In this document: positions 7,099 to 14,842 of the stretch, in pieces
Numbering within the stretch: the first letter of the stretch is position 1
How the letters are laid out: each line of letters opens with the position of its first letter
DNA from: a virus
Length of the DNA: 55,997 bases
Direction: 5' to 3' (one strand)
Virus record (IMG/VR): IMGVR_UViG_3300048597_000462
Coordinates: 1 to 55,997 of that record
Notes under the pieces: model-generated
Databases searched by the model: none
What the model was told of the DNA's origin: nothing
What the model saw: only the letters and a program-made list of their open reading frames with translations
Translations under genes and position numbers: made by a program

Positions 7099-7887
7099 CT
7101 AGGAGTCACCTAAAAGCAACTGGGTTCCTTGAGCCTTGCGGTACTGCGCCCAGAGTTCTTTCACTTTGCGAATATTTTCAGTGGGAATGTAGGGAGCCTG
7201 AACAGCACGGAAACCCTCACAGATTAGCCCTTGATGCTTGATTTGGGTTAACCATTGCTCAAACTGCTTCCCTGTTTTGAAGCCTAGTTCTCGCCCTAAA
7301 TCTGCGGTGGATTTACCCTCAAAGCTAACATTACGACCATTTTGGCAAATAACAGTCTCGGTAATCTTCTCTACCTTTTCCACTACGGCATCGGGGCGAC
7401 CTTGGATTAAAGCCAGAACTTGCGGGCCGTGCAAGTTCATGATGACTTCTGATTTCTCCATGATGAAACGCTGGTCAGACATCATGGAAGCATTCGCCGT
7501 GGCAATGTCAGCATGTAGCTTCATCAACTCAATTTGCTGAGTAAATTCCGGGTTAACCTTTTCGGCTAACTTCCACTTTTTCTCTACCTCGATAAAGTAT
7601 TGGCGGATAGCTTCCCCCTCCGAGGTCTCGGACATTAGCCCCAAGTGCTTTAAGCCATCGCAAGAAAGATGGATTTTTTCAACGGGGCGACCGCCGGTCT
7701 TTTCCACCGATTTGTGGTAAAGCTTGCCCTGAGAGGATTTCGGCAGTTTTCGCTTAGCCGAGTCCTTCCGGGAGTAACCTGTGATTTTCCATGCAACATC
7801 AAAATCCACTGGAAACTGATTGCCGTTTTGCTCGGCTTCATACCAGCTATCAATCAACGAAAAAATATCAGACGATACTATATCCAT
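7099..7887 (-). CDS. Phage antirepressor-like protein: MSV199-like N-domain plus KilA-C-like C-domain
   Basis: Residues about 5-105 carry the MSV199-type pattern FPVDFDVAWKITGYSRKD..AKR and IRQYFIEVEKKW, a domain found in phage and large-virus regulators with Bro-N/KilA modules. The C-terminal 95 residues (from GRPDAVVEKVEKI to QGTQLLLG) are nearly the same as the C-terminus of the Rha protein at 23191-23985. The N-domain instead matches the protein at 8710-9414. Antirepressors bind and neutralise phage repressors. GAGG nine bases upstream supports the ATG at 7887. An operator copy is just upstream. Confidence 0.8.
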   Translation of the reverse strand: MDIVSSDIFSLIDSWYEAEQNGNQFPVDFDVAWKITGYSRKDSAKRKLPKSSQGKLYHKSVEKTGGRPVEKIHLSCDGLKHLGLMSETSEGEAIRQYFIEVEKKWKLAEKVNPEFTQQIELMKLHADIATANASMMSDQRFIMEKSEVIMNLHGPQVLALIQGRPDAVVEKVEKITETVICQNGRNVSFEGKSTADLGRELGFKTGKQFEQWLTQIKHQGLICEGFRAVQAPYIPTENIRKVKELWAQYRKAQGTQLLLGDS

Positions 7888-7919
7888 AGACTGTTACCTC
7901 ATGGGGGTAATGGTTAAAG

Positions 7920-7943
7920 TCCTCCGGCTGACACCGGGGGCAC
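7920..7943 (-). other. Hairpin in antirepressor 5' leader
   Basis: CCTCCGG (7921) pairs with the CCGGGGG region (ending about 7940), placing a stable hairpin between the predicted promoter and the antirepressor start. No T-run follows on the minus strand. Possible translational control element. Confidence 0.3.
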
Positions 7944-7949
7944 ACTTTA

Positions 7950-7970
7950 TTGTAACTCACACAAACGTAG
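7950..7970. promoter_or_regulatory. CACGTTTG operator, copy b
   Basis: Plus strand TTGTAACTCACACAAACGTAG. On the minus strand this reads CTACGTTTG...TTACAATAA, where TACAAT is a likely -10 for the antirepressor gene at 7887. It is the most diverged copy. Confidence 0.5.
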
Positions 7971-8016
7971 CGGTTTTTCGCATCACACCACCGCCGCCCA
8001 CCCTATAGATCAACGA

Positions 8017-8178
8017 CTAATCGCCAGGGTTGGACTCTTTTTCCTTGTCCACCATTTCCGCCAGCAACAGTTCGATGAGATTGCTAAGACTACGACGTTT
8101 GCGCTGGGCTATTCGCTCAGCCTCTTTTTTTAGATCCTCGGGGATGTATGCTCCCACTCTTGCTTTTGCAGTTGCCAT
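8017..8178 (-). CDS. Ribbon-helix-helix repressor, 53 aa
   Basis: MATAKARVGAYIPEDLKKEA then AERIAQRKRRSLSNLIELLL is a clear RHH/CopG-type DNA-binding fold: a beta strand followed by two helices. I chose the ATG at 8178, with GGGAG five bases upstream, over a longer upstream extension. It is divergent from the leader-controlled small gene at 8416. A 14-bp dyad (8202-8215) lies just downstream of its own TATAAT, suggesting autoregulation. Probably a lysis-lysogeny or module-specific repressor. Confidence 0.8.
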   Translation of the reverse strand: MATAKARVGAYIPEDLKKEAERIAQRKRRSLSNLIELLLAEMVDKEKESNPGD

Positions 8179-8201
8179 AAAAACTCCCAGTGCTTGTGCC
8201 A

Positions 8202-8215
8202 AGGTATCAATACCT
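8202..8215. promoter_or_regulatory. Putative RHH operator (AGGTAT-CA-ATACCT)
   Basis: A perfect inverted repeat with 6-bp arms and a 2-bp spacer. It lies a few bases after a minus-strand extended -10, TGTTATAAT (TATAAT at 8227-8222), so a bound repressor would cover the start of its own transcript. Confidence 0.5.
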
Positions 8216-8256
8216 AGCGACATTATAACAGACTCCGCCTTAATCCAGTGATAGAC

Positions 8257-8286
8257 TTGACAAAAGTAACACTACCTCGCTACATT
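8257..8286 (+). promoter_or_regulatory. Sigma70-type promoter of the leader/85-aa gene
   Basis: TTGACA (8257-8262), an 18-bp spacer and TACATT (8281-8286). This is a near-consensus housekeeping promoter, unlike the GTACACAA class, which suggests transcription by host RNA polymerase from entry or during lysogeny. Confidence 0.65.
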
Positions 8287-8292
8287 AGAAGC

Positions 8293-8415
8293 ATAGAGAA
8301 ACGGACAACCCGCCGCAAGCTCAGAGTTAACCAAAGGGTAGATACAACAAAGCGATAGCCGCCCGTGGAAAGAACGCTATCGCCCTGTAAATCCATTTAG
8401 AAAAGGATTACGACC
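8293..8415 (+). promoter_or_regulatory. Conserved structured leader RNA, copy L1
   Basis: About 120 bases between the promoter and the 85-aa gene. It shares blocks with the leader at 49085-49198: GCAAGC, AGTTAACCAAAG, AAAGCGA, ATCGCC, TGTAAA and AAAGG. A stem GCGATAGC/GCTATCGC is visible near 8362-8388. The conservation is higher than one expects for unselected leader DNA between such diverged genes. I could not assign it to a known riboswitch. Confidence 0.55.
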
Positions 8416-8673
8416 ATGTTAAGTCCGATTGATCATTACCAGCAAGTAGAAATGACCGTAGCCGAAGCTGACTCGCTTCAGGCTGACCAGTTCGAGGCTC
8501 AGGAAATCAGCAAAGGGCAGTGGGATGCCATCACCGCTCCCTTCATGCAGAATCTTCTAGCTAGCGGCAAGTCTAGCGCCTACTGGGAAGGTTTCATCTC
8601 CGAGTTGGCAGACCGAGCGGGAGTGAGCTTTGCGCTTTTCCCCCAACCCCATCTAACTGCCGACGAATTTTAA
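8416..8673 (+). CDS. Leader-controlled small protein, 85 aa (paralog of 49199-49450)
   Basis: Not recognised, but a clear paralog of the 83-aa protein at 49199-49450: both begin MLS-IDHY/DYYQ, share EAD-QAD, KGQ-AI-AP, an FISELADRAGVSFALFPQP-like C-terminal block and end in EF. The conserved Trp and aromatic pattern suggests a compact fold that may bind a protein partner. It is the first gene after the leader RNA, an AAAGG ribosome site lies upstream, and a terminator-like hairpin separates it from the MSV199 protein. Role in the repressor/antirepressor switch is inferred from position. Confidence 0.7.
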   Translation: MLSPIDHYQQVEMTVAEADSLQADQFEAQEISKGQWDAITAPFMQNLLASGKSSAYWEGFISELADRAGVSFALFPQPHLTADEF

Positions 8674-8685
8674 TCAACCATTACC

Positions 8686-8706
8686 GGGGGCTTAGTGCCC
8701 CTTTTT
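8686..8706 (+). terminator. Terminator or attenuator between 85-aa gene and MSV199 gene
   Basis: GGGGC (8687-8691) pairs with GCCCC (8697-8701), followed by TTTTT. The next gene starts only four bases later, so read-through must occur for it to be expressed from this promoter. GGGGG inside the hairpin could serve as ribosome site for a GTG start at 8695. Confidence 0.6.
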
Positions 8707-8709
8707 CTA

Positions 8710-9414
8710 ATGATTTCAATCAATGAGCAAGAGCAAGTACGGGCATGGTTAGAAGCTGAACGGAAAGGCGATCGCTTCCCCGTCGACTTTGACATCGCCT
8801 GGGTGATGGCTGGTTATGCAATGAAGCACCATGCAAAACGCCGGTTAACTAATCAGTCATCCTATCTGGTTTTGAATGAGGATTACAAAATAGACAAAGG
8901 GGCTGTACTTATCACCCAATCGGGTGAATCGACGATTTCTGGTCGTTCTAGCGACCGGATAGTAATGACTTGTGATGCTTTTAAACATTTCTGCCTCATG
9001 GCGCAAACTGCCAAGGGGCGTGATGTCCGGCAATATTTCATCGAAGCAGAAAAAACATTGCTAACATCCATCCCCACCTGTCAATTGTTAAACGAGGAAC
9101 TGCAAAATCTCCGCCAACAGTTGGCAAGGGCACAGCGACCGGCTGAGTCTGGCAAGTTTCAACTGCACTGCGACAAACTCCCCACCACCTACCGCTATAC
9201 CCTGGCGGTTCAGGTAAGCGAGACTCAATATATTGAGTTAATGCACTACACCCTGCCAGAGTGGATTGCCCAGGAAACTGACTATGAGAAATTCAAAGTC
9301 CTCCACAAGGCGGCGATAGAACCCATCACGGAGTTGATGCGGATGCTAAACCGGATGAGCCGGGAATTTACCCCGATAGATAAACCGGCGATCACCCGAT
9401 ACGCTAACCGATAA
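8710..9414 (+). CDS. MSV199-like antirepressor-type protein, 234 aa
   Basis: The N-terminal half (RAWLEAERKGDRFPVDFDIA, then AGYAMKHHAKRRL, CDAFKHFCLMAQTAKG and DVRQYFIEAEKTLL) is homologous to the N-domain of the protein at 7099-7887. The C-terminal half is different and has no wHTH I can identify; it may form a helical oligomerisation domain. Start is ATG 8710, or GTG 8695 with GGGGG upstream inside the hairpin. Located after the leader-controlled 85-aa gene, so expression may depend on attenuation. A terminator follows. Confidence 0.7.
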   Translation: MISINEQEQVRAWLEAERKGDRFPVDFDIAWVMAGYAMKHHAKRRLTNQSSYLVLNEDYKIDKGAVLITQSGESTISGRSSDRIVMTCDAFKHFCLMAQTAKGRDVRQYFIEAEKTLLTSIPTCQLLNEELQNLRQQLARAQRPAESGKFQLHCDKLPTTYRYTLAVQVSETQYIELMHYTLPEWIAQETDYEKFKVLHKAAIEPITELMRMLNRMSREFTPIDKPAITRYANR

Positions 9415-9421
9415 ATTACTG

Positions 9422-9447
9422 ACCCCTGGCATTAGCTGGGGTTTTTT
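9422..9447. terminator. Intrinsic terminator
   Basis: ACCCC pairs with GGGGT, followed by a run of T. It lies between the convergent genes ending at 9414 and 9446. Confidence 0.65.
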
Positions 9448-9769
9448 AGCGAATAGGCAACATATTAAACTGAGGGCAAGTAAGGTTGATATAGCGAAAC
9501 ATCCCGTCAAGATAAGACCTAGGGGCGGGATTGTCCGGGTTTTGGCGCAAAACATAAGCAAGAAATCCCACCCATGATTGCTCTTCATATTGCATAAAAC
9601 TACTTACTGCCATTTCATTAACCTCTGATTGGGTTCGACTCAATGGCAATGCCCGACAGCAATGAAAACCCATCATTCCACCCAATCTAAATGTCAGATT
9701 AGGATCTTTAGCCGCTTCTGGGTACGGAATAGTTTGAGCCATCAATATTCCCGCCAACAATATATCCAC
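9446..9769 (-). CDS. Hypothetical protein, 107 aa
   Basis: Not recognised. The N-terminus MDILLAGILMAQTIPYPEA could be a short signal or anchor; the rest has two His/Cys-containing blocks (GFHCCRALPLSR) and aromatic C-terminus. Second gene of a two-gene minus-strand unit. Confidence 0.5.
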   Translation of the reverse strand: MDILLAGILMAQTIPYPEAAKDPNLTFRLGGMMGFHCCRALPLSRTQSEVNEMAVSSFMQYEEQSWVGFLAYVLRQNPDNPAPRSYLDGMFRYINLTCPQFNMLPIR

Positions 9770-9772
9770 ATT

Positions 9773-10030
9773 TCAATCCTCTAATGTGTACGTTTCAATG
9801 GTAACCCGTCCCATAACCTTCAGGGTGGATTGTTGTTCATCGTTCAGCAGATTAAAAGCATCGGTCAGATCTTTAGCCTGATACTCCCGCTTCACCGCCA
9901 GCACTTCTGAAACATCCCCATTATCAATCGCATCCAATAGCCGCAGAGCAATATCAGTCACCACAGCAGTATTGGTGGTCGGTGGCTCAGCAAAGTCAAA
10001 TTTCCCCATCAGCATCCCGGTCAAACTCAT
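9773..10030 (-). CDS. Hypothetical protein, 85 aa
   Basis: Not recognised; acidic and helical (ALRLLDAIDNGDVSEVLAVK). It is first in the unit with the 107-aa gene, three bases apart. A palindrome copy (P2) lies 72 bases upstream, in the divergent gap shared with the ERF gene. The ATG at 10030 has a weak GGTGG site. Confidence 0.5.
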   Translation of the reverse strand: MSLTGMLMGKFDFAEPPTTNTAVVTDIALRLLDAIDNGDVSEVLAVKREYQAKDLTDAFNLLNDEQQSTLKVMGRVTIETYTLED

Positions 10031-10101
10031 CCACCGCTAGATTAATCCTCAACCCTTACCAGATAAGCCCTTTACTATCATCAATAGTTCATCCACACCT
10101 A

Positions 10102-10139
10102 TTAAGCGATGCTATAGAAGACTTTATAGGACCACTTAA
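10102..10139. repeat. 38-nt intergenic palindrome, copy P2
   Basis: Begins TTAAGCGATGCTATAGAAG and ends TATAGGACCACTTAA. It lies between the divergent 85-aa and ERF genes, 61 bp before the start element at 10200. Confidence 0.85.
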
Positions 10140-10183
10140 TAGGTAATTATGCTTAATCTTTGTGTGTACAATGCAACGGAGTT

Positions 10184-10207
10184 ATGTTATGATGTGAGGG
10201 TACACAA
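10184..10207 (+). promoter_or_regulatory. Start-element promoter (GTACACAA), copy S2
   Basis: TGT-TATGAT, six bases, GTACACAA at 10200-10207. GGGAGATA follows as ribosome site for the ERF gene. The upstream block GTTATGTTAT recurs at the minus-strand promoter near 47060. Confidence 0.65.
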
Positions 10208-10222
10208 TACGGGAGATACCCC

Positions 10223-10909
10223 ATGGAGAATTTGATTAAAGCATTGGTTAAGGCTCGGTCTGAGTTTGACCGGGTGACGAAGGATAGCAATAACCCTTTC
10301 TTTAAAAGTAAATATGCTGACCTAGCGTCAGTAGTAGCGGCAATCACCCCAGCACTATCCGCCAATGGTCTGGTGGTGACTCAGCCCATTGTGACGATTG
10401 ACCCTACGCTATCCCCGATACTACCCAAGCCGGTAAAAACGGAAAAGTCGGAATCTCCAGTGGATGTCCCTATGACGACCATAGGGGTTTTAACCCAGGT
10501 ATGGCATGAGTCTGGAGAAAAGCTGGAAAGCGTCTTCCCTGTTCCCCCCATGGAAGACATCCAAAAGGTGGGATCTGCGATCACGTATATCCGCCGGTAT
10601 GCCCTGTCATCTTTGTTGGGGGTTGCCCCGGAGGATGATGATGGCAACGCCGCCAGTCAAGGTAACAATGGCAATGGTAACGGTGCGGTAAAAAAGCCTG
10701 CTAACGGCACCATCAGCCGTGAAGAATGGCTCAAAAAGCAGGGCAAGACTGCCCCGCCGCCCAAGCCAGAAGTTCCCAAACCATTGGCTCCCAAGGACGT
10801 TCAGGCATTAAAGGAAGATTTGGGAGTTGCCCCGGAGTTACCCAAAGTGGAAGCACCCCCCAAGGCTACAGTTCCGGCAACTGTGCCTGATGATGAGCCT
10901 CCCTTTTAA
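10223..10909 (+). CDS. erf: ERF-family single-strand annealing protein
   Basis: The N-terminal 130 residues carry the ERF pattern: LIKALVKARSEF, NNPFFKSKYADLASVVAAI, PALSANGLVV, GVLTQVWHESGE and the block AITYIRRYALSSLLGVAPED. ERF proteins bind ssDNA ends and anneal complementary strands in phage recombination. The C-terminal 90 residues are a Pro/Lys/Ala-rich linker ending in DDEPPF, like the acidic tails of ssDNA-binding proteins that recruit partners. The ATG at 10223 has GGGAG eight bases upstream. Followed closely by the helicase gene. Confidence 0.9.
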   Translation: MENLIKALVKARSEFDRVTKDSNNPFFKSKYADLASVVAAITPALSANGLVVTQPIVTIDPTLSPILPKPVKTEKSESPVDVPMTTIGVLTQVWHESGEKLESVFPVPPMEDIQKVGSAITYIRRYALSSLLGVAPEDDDGNAASQGNNGNGNGAVKKPANGTISREEWLKKQGKTAPPPKPEVPKPLAPKDVQALKEDLGVAPELPKVEAPPKATVPATVPDDEPPF

Positions 10910-10919
10910 ACGTTCCACC

Positions 10920-10929
10920 GTACACAAAC
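10920..10929 (+). promoter_or_regulatory. Start element GTACACAA, copy S3
   Basis: GTACACAAAC between the ERF and helicase genes, 56 bases before the helicase ATG. The upstream -10 is poor (TTTTAAAC with a longer gap), so this may be a weaker promoter or only the operator part of the signal. Confidence 0.4.
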
Positions 10930-10984
10930 AATCCTGGGTTATCCCGAAAGGCAAGCCGCATAGCCCAGGTTAGGAGAATAAACT

Positions 10985-13543
10985 ATGCTTCAATTGCGAG
11001 ACTATCAAGAAAAGGTCAAGCGTGACCTTTACACTCTAGTCAGGGAAGGTTTTAGCAAAGTATTGGTTGTGGCCAGCACCGGGTCGGGCAAGTGTCTGGG
11101 GAAAGGAACCCCGGTCATGCTGTATGACGGCACAATCAAGCCAGTAGAAGAAATCAAGGTAGGCGATCAACTAATGGGCGACGATTCTACCCCCCGGACA
11201 GTATTAAGCCTGGCAAGGGGGCAGGAAGAATTGTTTAAGGTAACGCCGGTCAAGGGGGATTCATGGGTATGCAATAAATCGCATATTCTATCCCTCGTCT
11301 GTAATGCTAAAAAAGGAGCCTTGCAACACGGTCAAATTTACGATATTCCTGTTGGGGATTACCTCGAACTAGGGCGAACCCACAAACACGTTCTAAAGCA
11401 ATATCGAGTGGGTGTTACTGAGTTTGGCAACAATAGCGGCGATCTCCCTGTAGATCCATGGCTGTTGGGATTGTTCATCGGGGATGGGCATAAAACAGGC
11501 AATTCATTTCATCTCAATGACACCACAAAGATTGATGTTGCGGTTAAAGCTTCATCGGTATTAGTCGATTCAGGGTTTAGCCCTTCATCAAGCAGGGAAG
11601 GGAGTGCCCATGGAGTCCGACTTGGTATTCGCATGAATACCGCAACAGAAAGGTTTATCTATTTTGTGAGGAGGGCATGGGACGGTGAAATACTTAACGC
11701 CCACAACATTTACATCCCTCACAAGTACAAGACATCATCTATTGAAAACAGACTTGCATTATTGGCTGGGCTAATAGACTCTGATGGAAGCTTTGATGGA
11801 ATGTGCTTTTCATTTTCTACCGTCAGCGAGTCACTGGCGGATGATGTGTGCTTTGTTGCCCGTTCACTGGGACTTGCCGCCTATAAAGCATTTCGGGCAA
11901 CAAAATGTGATGGCAAGTCCTTCCCATCATTTCGGGTTAGCATTAGTGGCGATTTGTCCGGTCTGCCTTGCGCCCGGTGGCAAACGTCTGAGCGTAAGCA
12001 GATAAAAAGTGTTTTACGCACAGGCTTTTCTATTGAGTCGCTGGGTGTTGGCGATTACTATGGCTTTACTATTGACGGCAACCACCGATTTTTACTAGGG
12101 GACTTTACCGTTACCCATAACACCGAAACAGCCGTATCAATAGTGGAGGATGCCCTATCCAAGGGGAGGCGGGTTGCCTTTGTTGTCCACCGGGATAACC
12201 TAGTCAGGCAGACCTTAGCCCGGTTCCAGAAATATGGTCTAAACCCATCGGCGGTAAAAGCAGGATTTAAACCGGACTATGACAATCCCTGTCAGGTGGT
12301 CAGTTTACAGACAGTGGTACGGCGCAAAAATGCCCTGCATACCCTGGAGGACATCGCCATCTATGACGAAGCCCACATCACCGCTTGGTCAACGCTGGGC
12401 AAAGATTTAATCACCAATAACGCCCACCGGCTCACCATCGGGTTGACTGCCACACCTTGGCGGTTGTCCAAAAGGGAGGAAATGGGCGATTTATTCTCCG
12501 AGGTGGTGTGCGCTCCATTGCCCGCTCAGTTAATTGAGAAAGGGTTTTTGGTGCCGCCCCGGTACTTTGGGCTGGATGGCATTGATACCAGCGAGGTTAG
12601 AACCACCGCCGGAGATTTTAACCTGGGAGACTTGGGCGTTTTAACCAATGACCCCGAGGTGGTACAAACCGCTGTCAGAGAATGGCTACGTTTGGCTGAG
12701 AACAGAAAGACCATTGTATTCTGCGTGAACGTTGCCCACTCTCAGGCAATCGCCCGTGAGTTTAACCGTCAGGGCATCCCCGCCGCCCACGTTGACGGCA
12801 CCATGGACTCGGTTAAAGAGTGTCAGCCACTATATGACAAGCTAGCCAAAGGTAAAATCAAGGTCATTAGTTCTTGTGAGAAACTCTCGGAGGGCTTTGA
12901 CGTGCCGGATATTGGCTGTGCCATGCTGTGCCGTCCTACTAAGTCCAGGGCAAAATACGTTCAACAGATTGGTCGTGCCCTACGGATATTCCCCGGCAAA
13001 AAAGATGCGATAATCCTCGACCAAGCTGGCAACGTTCCCCGCCATGGCTTTGTGGAGGATTTAACCAAAGCTGATTTCAGGTTGTATCTTTCCACCGATG
13101 CCCCAAAGGGGGAGCCGCCAGTTAAAGAGTGCGAGTGTTGCCATGCCCTGGTCAGAATATCCGCCAGGGAATGCCCAGAGTGTGGCAACCCCTTTCCCAT
13201 TAAGGAGCGGGAAAAGGCAGTGGGGCAATTGACTGAGTTGCGGCAACCTATACTGGTTGAATCAGAGCTACCCTATCGCCATCAGCAGTACCGGCAATGG
13301 CGTTGGGAAGCGTACAAAAAGGGTATTGCACCGGGCTATGCCATGGCAAAGTACAGGGAAATCTATGATGATTGGCCACCCAACAACCTATCCCTGGGGG
13401 CAGTGTTTAAGGGCAAAAATGATGACAAAACCCAAAAGCACTTTCTAAACTACCTGGAAAGAATTGCCATCAAGAAAAGCTGGGATAAAAAGAAAATCAC
13501 CCAAGAATTTACTAGGGAATTTGGCTTCCCCCCGGCAATATAA
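10985..13543 (+). CDS. SF2 DEAD/DEAH-box helicase interrupted by an intein
   Basis: The precursor is 852 aa. The mature helicase would be 509 aa: Q-motif-like LRDYQEKVKRDL, Walker A STGSGK|T, DEAH box IYDEAHIT (about residue 458 of the precursor), LTATPWR, and motif VI QQIGRALRIFPGK, so a ResIII/UvsW-like phage helicase able to remodel DNA branches. A zinc finger, CECCHAL...CPECGNPF, follows near the C-terminus. A 343-aa intein sits exactly between Lys and Thr of Walker A. The helicase is inactive until splicing. It forms an operon with erf. RBS GGAG upstream of ATG 10985. Confidence 0.95.
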   Translation: MLQLRDYQEKVKRDLYTLVREGFSKVLVVASTGSGKCLGKGTPVMLYDGTIKPVEEIKVGDQLMGDDSTPRTVLSLARGQEELFKVTPVKGDSWVCNKSHILSLVCNAKKGALQHGQIYDIPVGDYLELGRTHKHVLKQYRVGVTEFGNNSGDLPVDPWLLGLFIGDGHKTGNSFHLNDTTKIDVAVKASSVLVDSGFSPSSSREGSAHGVRLGIRMNTATERFIYFVRRAWDGEILNAHNIYIPHKYKTSSIENRLALLAGLIDSDGSFDGMCFSFSTVSESLADDVCFVARSLGLAAYKAFRATKCDGKSFPSFRVSISGDLSGLPCARWQTSERKQIKSVLRTGFSIESLGVGDYYGFTIDGNHRFLLGDFTVTHNTETAVSIVEDALSKGRRVAFVVHRDNLVRQTLARFQKYGLNPSAVKAGFKPDYDNPCQVVSLQTVVRRKNALHTLEDIAIYDEAHITAWSTLGKDLITNNAHRLTIGLTATPWRLSKREEMGDLFSEVVCAPLPAQLIEKGFLVPPRYFGLDGIDTSEVRTTAGDFNLGDLGVLTNDPEVVQTAVREWLRLAENRKTIVFCVNVAHSQAIAREFNRQGIPAAHVDGTMDSVKECQPLYDKLAKGKIKVISSCEKLSEGFDVPDIGCAMLCRPTKSRAKYVQQIGRALRIFPGKKDAIILDQAGNVPRHGFVEDLTKADFRLYLSTDAPKGEPPVKECECCHALVRISARECPECGNPFPIKEREKAVGQLTELRQPILVESELPYRHQQYRQWRWEAYKKGIAPGYAMAKYREIYDDWPPNNLSLGAVFKGKNDDKTQKHFLNYLERIAIKKSWDKKKITQEFTREFGFPPAI
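11093..12121 (+). other. Intein with LAGLIDADG homing endonuclease
   Basis: Residues 37-379 of the helicase precursor. Block A starts CLGKGTPVMLYDGTIKPVEE with Cys1; a block B-type His occurs in CNKSHIL; the two endonuclease motifs are WLLGLFIGDGH and LLAGLIDSDGSF; block G ends FTVTHN, with the terminal His-Asn, and Thr is the +1 residue. All splicing residues are present, so it should self-splice, and the endonuclease looks intact, so the element may still home into inteinless Walker A sites. Confidence 0.93.
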
Positions 13544-13564
13544 ACCAACACTAGAGGTAAAACA

Positions 13565-14140
13565 ATGAGTAACGAAAAGATCGATACGTCCGCCATCCTG
13601 CGGCAGTTTGAAAAAAACTTCGAGGCAAGGGAGGCGTTTGCTACCGAGTTGATTGAGCATTGGAGCTTGATCGTAGAAAAAATCAGCATAGCTATCAGAG
13701 AAGATTTAGCTCCAGCCATCATCGACTTTCTTGAAAAGCAAGACAGGGCTGCTGAACAATCCAAAAAGTTGATAACGGACTATCAGGCTAGGCGATCGCA
13801 GTTGAACGAATCAATTGCAAATAAAAACACCCAAGAACCAAACTATGGAGAACCAATCAAAAAATCTTCAGTTGGGCAAATTGAAGGCGTCAGCTACCTA
13901 GAAGGAGGTAAAATTATGTGGATTGAAGGATCAATTCCCGCAGACGGAGACTTGTATTTAGTTGCAATATCTTCTGGCAAGTTAAATCACTATGATTTTT
14001 ATCTTTGTTCAGGGGATATGGATGAAAATCTAATTGATCCGAATGGCAAAATAATCCCATGGGTTAAGCAGAAAGACGTTGAATTTTATATGGACATCCC
14101 TCAAATCCCTACCCCTGATTATCTTTTGCCTGACGCATAA
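13565..14140 (+). CDS. Hypothetical protein with N-terminal coiled coil, 191 aa
   Basis: Not recognised. The first 80 residues are helical with heptad-like patterns; residues 105-190 look like a beta-rich domain (GGKIMWIEGSIPADGDLYLV), resembling small phage 'DUF551-like' or SH3-type folds only loosely. It follows the helicase by 21 bases (GAGGTAAAACA before ATG) and is probably in the erf-helicase operon. A terminator follows. Confidence 0.6.
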   Translation: MSNEKIDTSAILRQFEKNFEAREAFATELIEHWSLIVEKISIAIREDLAPAIIDFLEKQDRAAEQSKKLITDYQARRSQLNESIANKNTQEPNYGEPIKKSSVGQIEGVSYLEGGKIMWIEGSIPADGDLYLVAISSGKLNHYDFYLCSGDMDENLIDPNGKIIPWVKQKDVEFYMDIPQIPTPDYLLPDA

Positions 14141-14162
14141 CTATAAACTAAATTCTAAACTT

Positions 14163-14199
14163 CCCCAAACTATTATCAAGCAAAGTTTGGGGATTTTTT
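14163..14199 (+). terminator. Terminator hairpin overlapping the next start
   Basis: CCCCAAAC (14163-14170) pairs with GTTTGGGG (14185-14192), followed by ATTTTTT and directly ATG of the next gene. The GGGG that could act as ribosome site is inside the stem. Confidence 0.7.
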
Positions 14200-14349
14200 A
14201 TGGAAACTATCCTGGCAATTATATGGGGCGCTTGCATTTTTATGATGTTTCTAAACATTGCCCTATGGCGAGATATTCTAATCCAACGCCACCGTAGGAA
14301 CGTCTATCGCCAAAAATTCCGCTGGCACAACAATAAGGAGAAAAAGTAA
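14200..14349 (+). CDS. Small single-pass membrane protein, 49 aa
   Basis: METILAIIWGACIFMMFLNI is a transmembrane segment followed by a strongly basic tail (RHRRNVYRQKFRWHNNKEKK). The stop overlaps the next ATG by a base (TAATG). Its ribosome site lies in the preceding terminator hairpin. Too short for confident family assignment; the topology (N-terminal TM, cationic tail) recalls small holin or anti-holin proteins, but this is speculative. Confidence 0.5.
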   Translation: METILAIIWGACIFMMFLNIALWRDILIQRHRRNVYRQKFRWHNNKEKK

Positions 14350-14531
14350 TGCGCTGTCCCGCCTGTGGAGTGGTCATAACTCCCGATGATTCTGTTCTAT
14401 TCTCCTACGGTAAACCCGGCACCAGGGCAAGGCTTTGGGCAAGAGTTTGTCAATATGCAAAACGTCCCGATTGCATCAACAAAGACGAAACTAAGATAGG
14501 GGACGTTACGCCGGAGGATTACTACAATTGA
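14349..14531 (+). CDS. Small zinc-binding protein, 60 aa
   Basis: MRCPACGVVITPDD starts with CxxC, and two further Cys occur (ARVCQYAKRPDCIN), making a four-Cys site. It sits in a run of tightly spaced small plus-strand genes. Function unknown. Confidence 0.55.
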   Translation: MRCPACGVVITPDDSVLFSYGKPGTRARLWARVCQYAKRPDCINKDETKIGDVTPEDYYN

Positions 14532-14842
14532 AATGCGTTGTTTGTGGGGGGAAATTAAAAGAATCGTCCTATCAGTCCGTTGAAAATAACCGTCGGATAG
14601 CAAAATGCTGGGAGTGTCAAACCTGTGGACAAAAACAGGTAGGTAGTAAGTTGGTAGGAAAAAAGCGTACCCATTATCCCAACTGCGCCCACTGTGGTTC
14701 CATCAGGACAGTAAAAAATGGGCTATATAATGGCAAACAACGGATTAGATGCCGAGATTGCGGTAAGACTATGTTACTCAGATGTCCGATGTCGTCGGTC
14801 ATTTTCGCCAATAACGTAGAGGTCTATCCCCATGGCGGATAG
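14528..14842 (+). CDS. Double zinc-ribbon protein (InsA-like C-terminus), 104 aa
   Basis: Two ribbons: CVVCGGKL...CWECQTCGQK, and then CAHCGSIRTVKNGLYNGK with CRDCGKT. The second matches the InsA-like ribbon of the proteins at 2059 and 25845. The start is a TTG at 14528 overlapping the previous stop by four bases. The C-terminus overlaps the convergent gene at 14774 by 69 bases, which is unusual; the true stop could be correct but the last 20 residues may be non-essential. Confidence 0.55.
   Translation: MKCVVCGGKLKESSYQSVENNRRIAKCWECQTCGQKQVGSKLVGKKRTHYPNCAHCGSIRTVKNGLYNGKQRIRCRDCGKTMLLRCPMSSVIFANNVEVYPHGG

Noticed and set aside
8293-8415. Glutamine riboswitch (glnA/downstream-peptide type)
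   Set aside because: Context (small gene in a cyanophage) fits, but I do not see the conserved core sequence of those RNAs, so no class was assigned.
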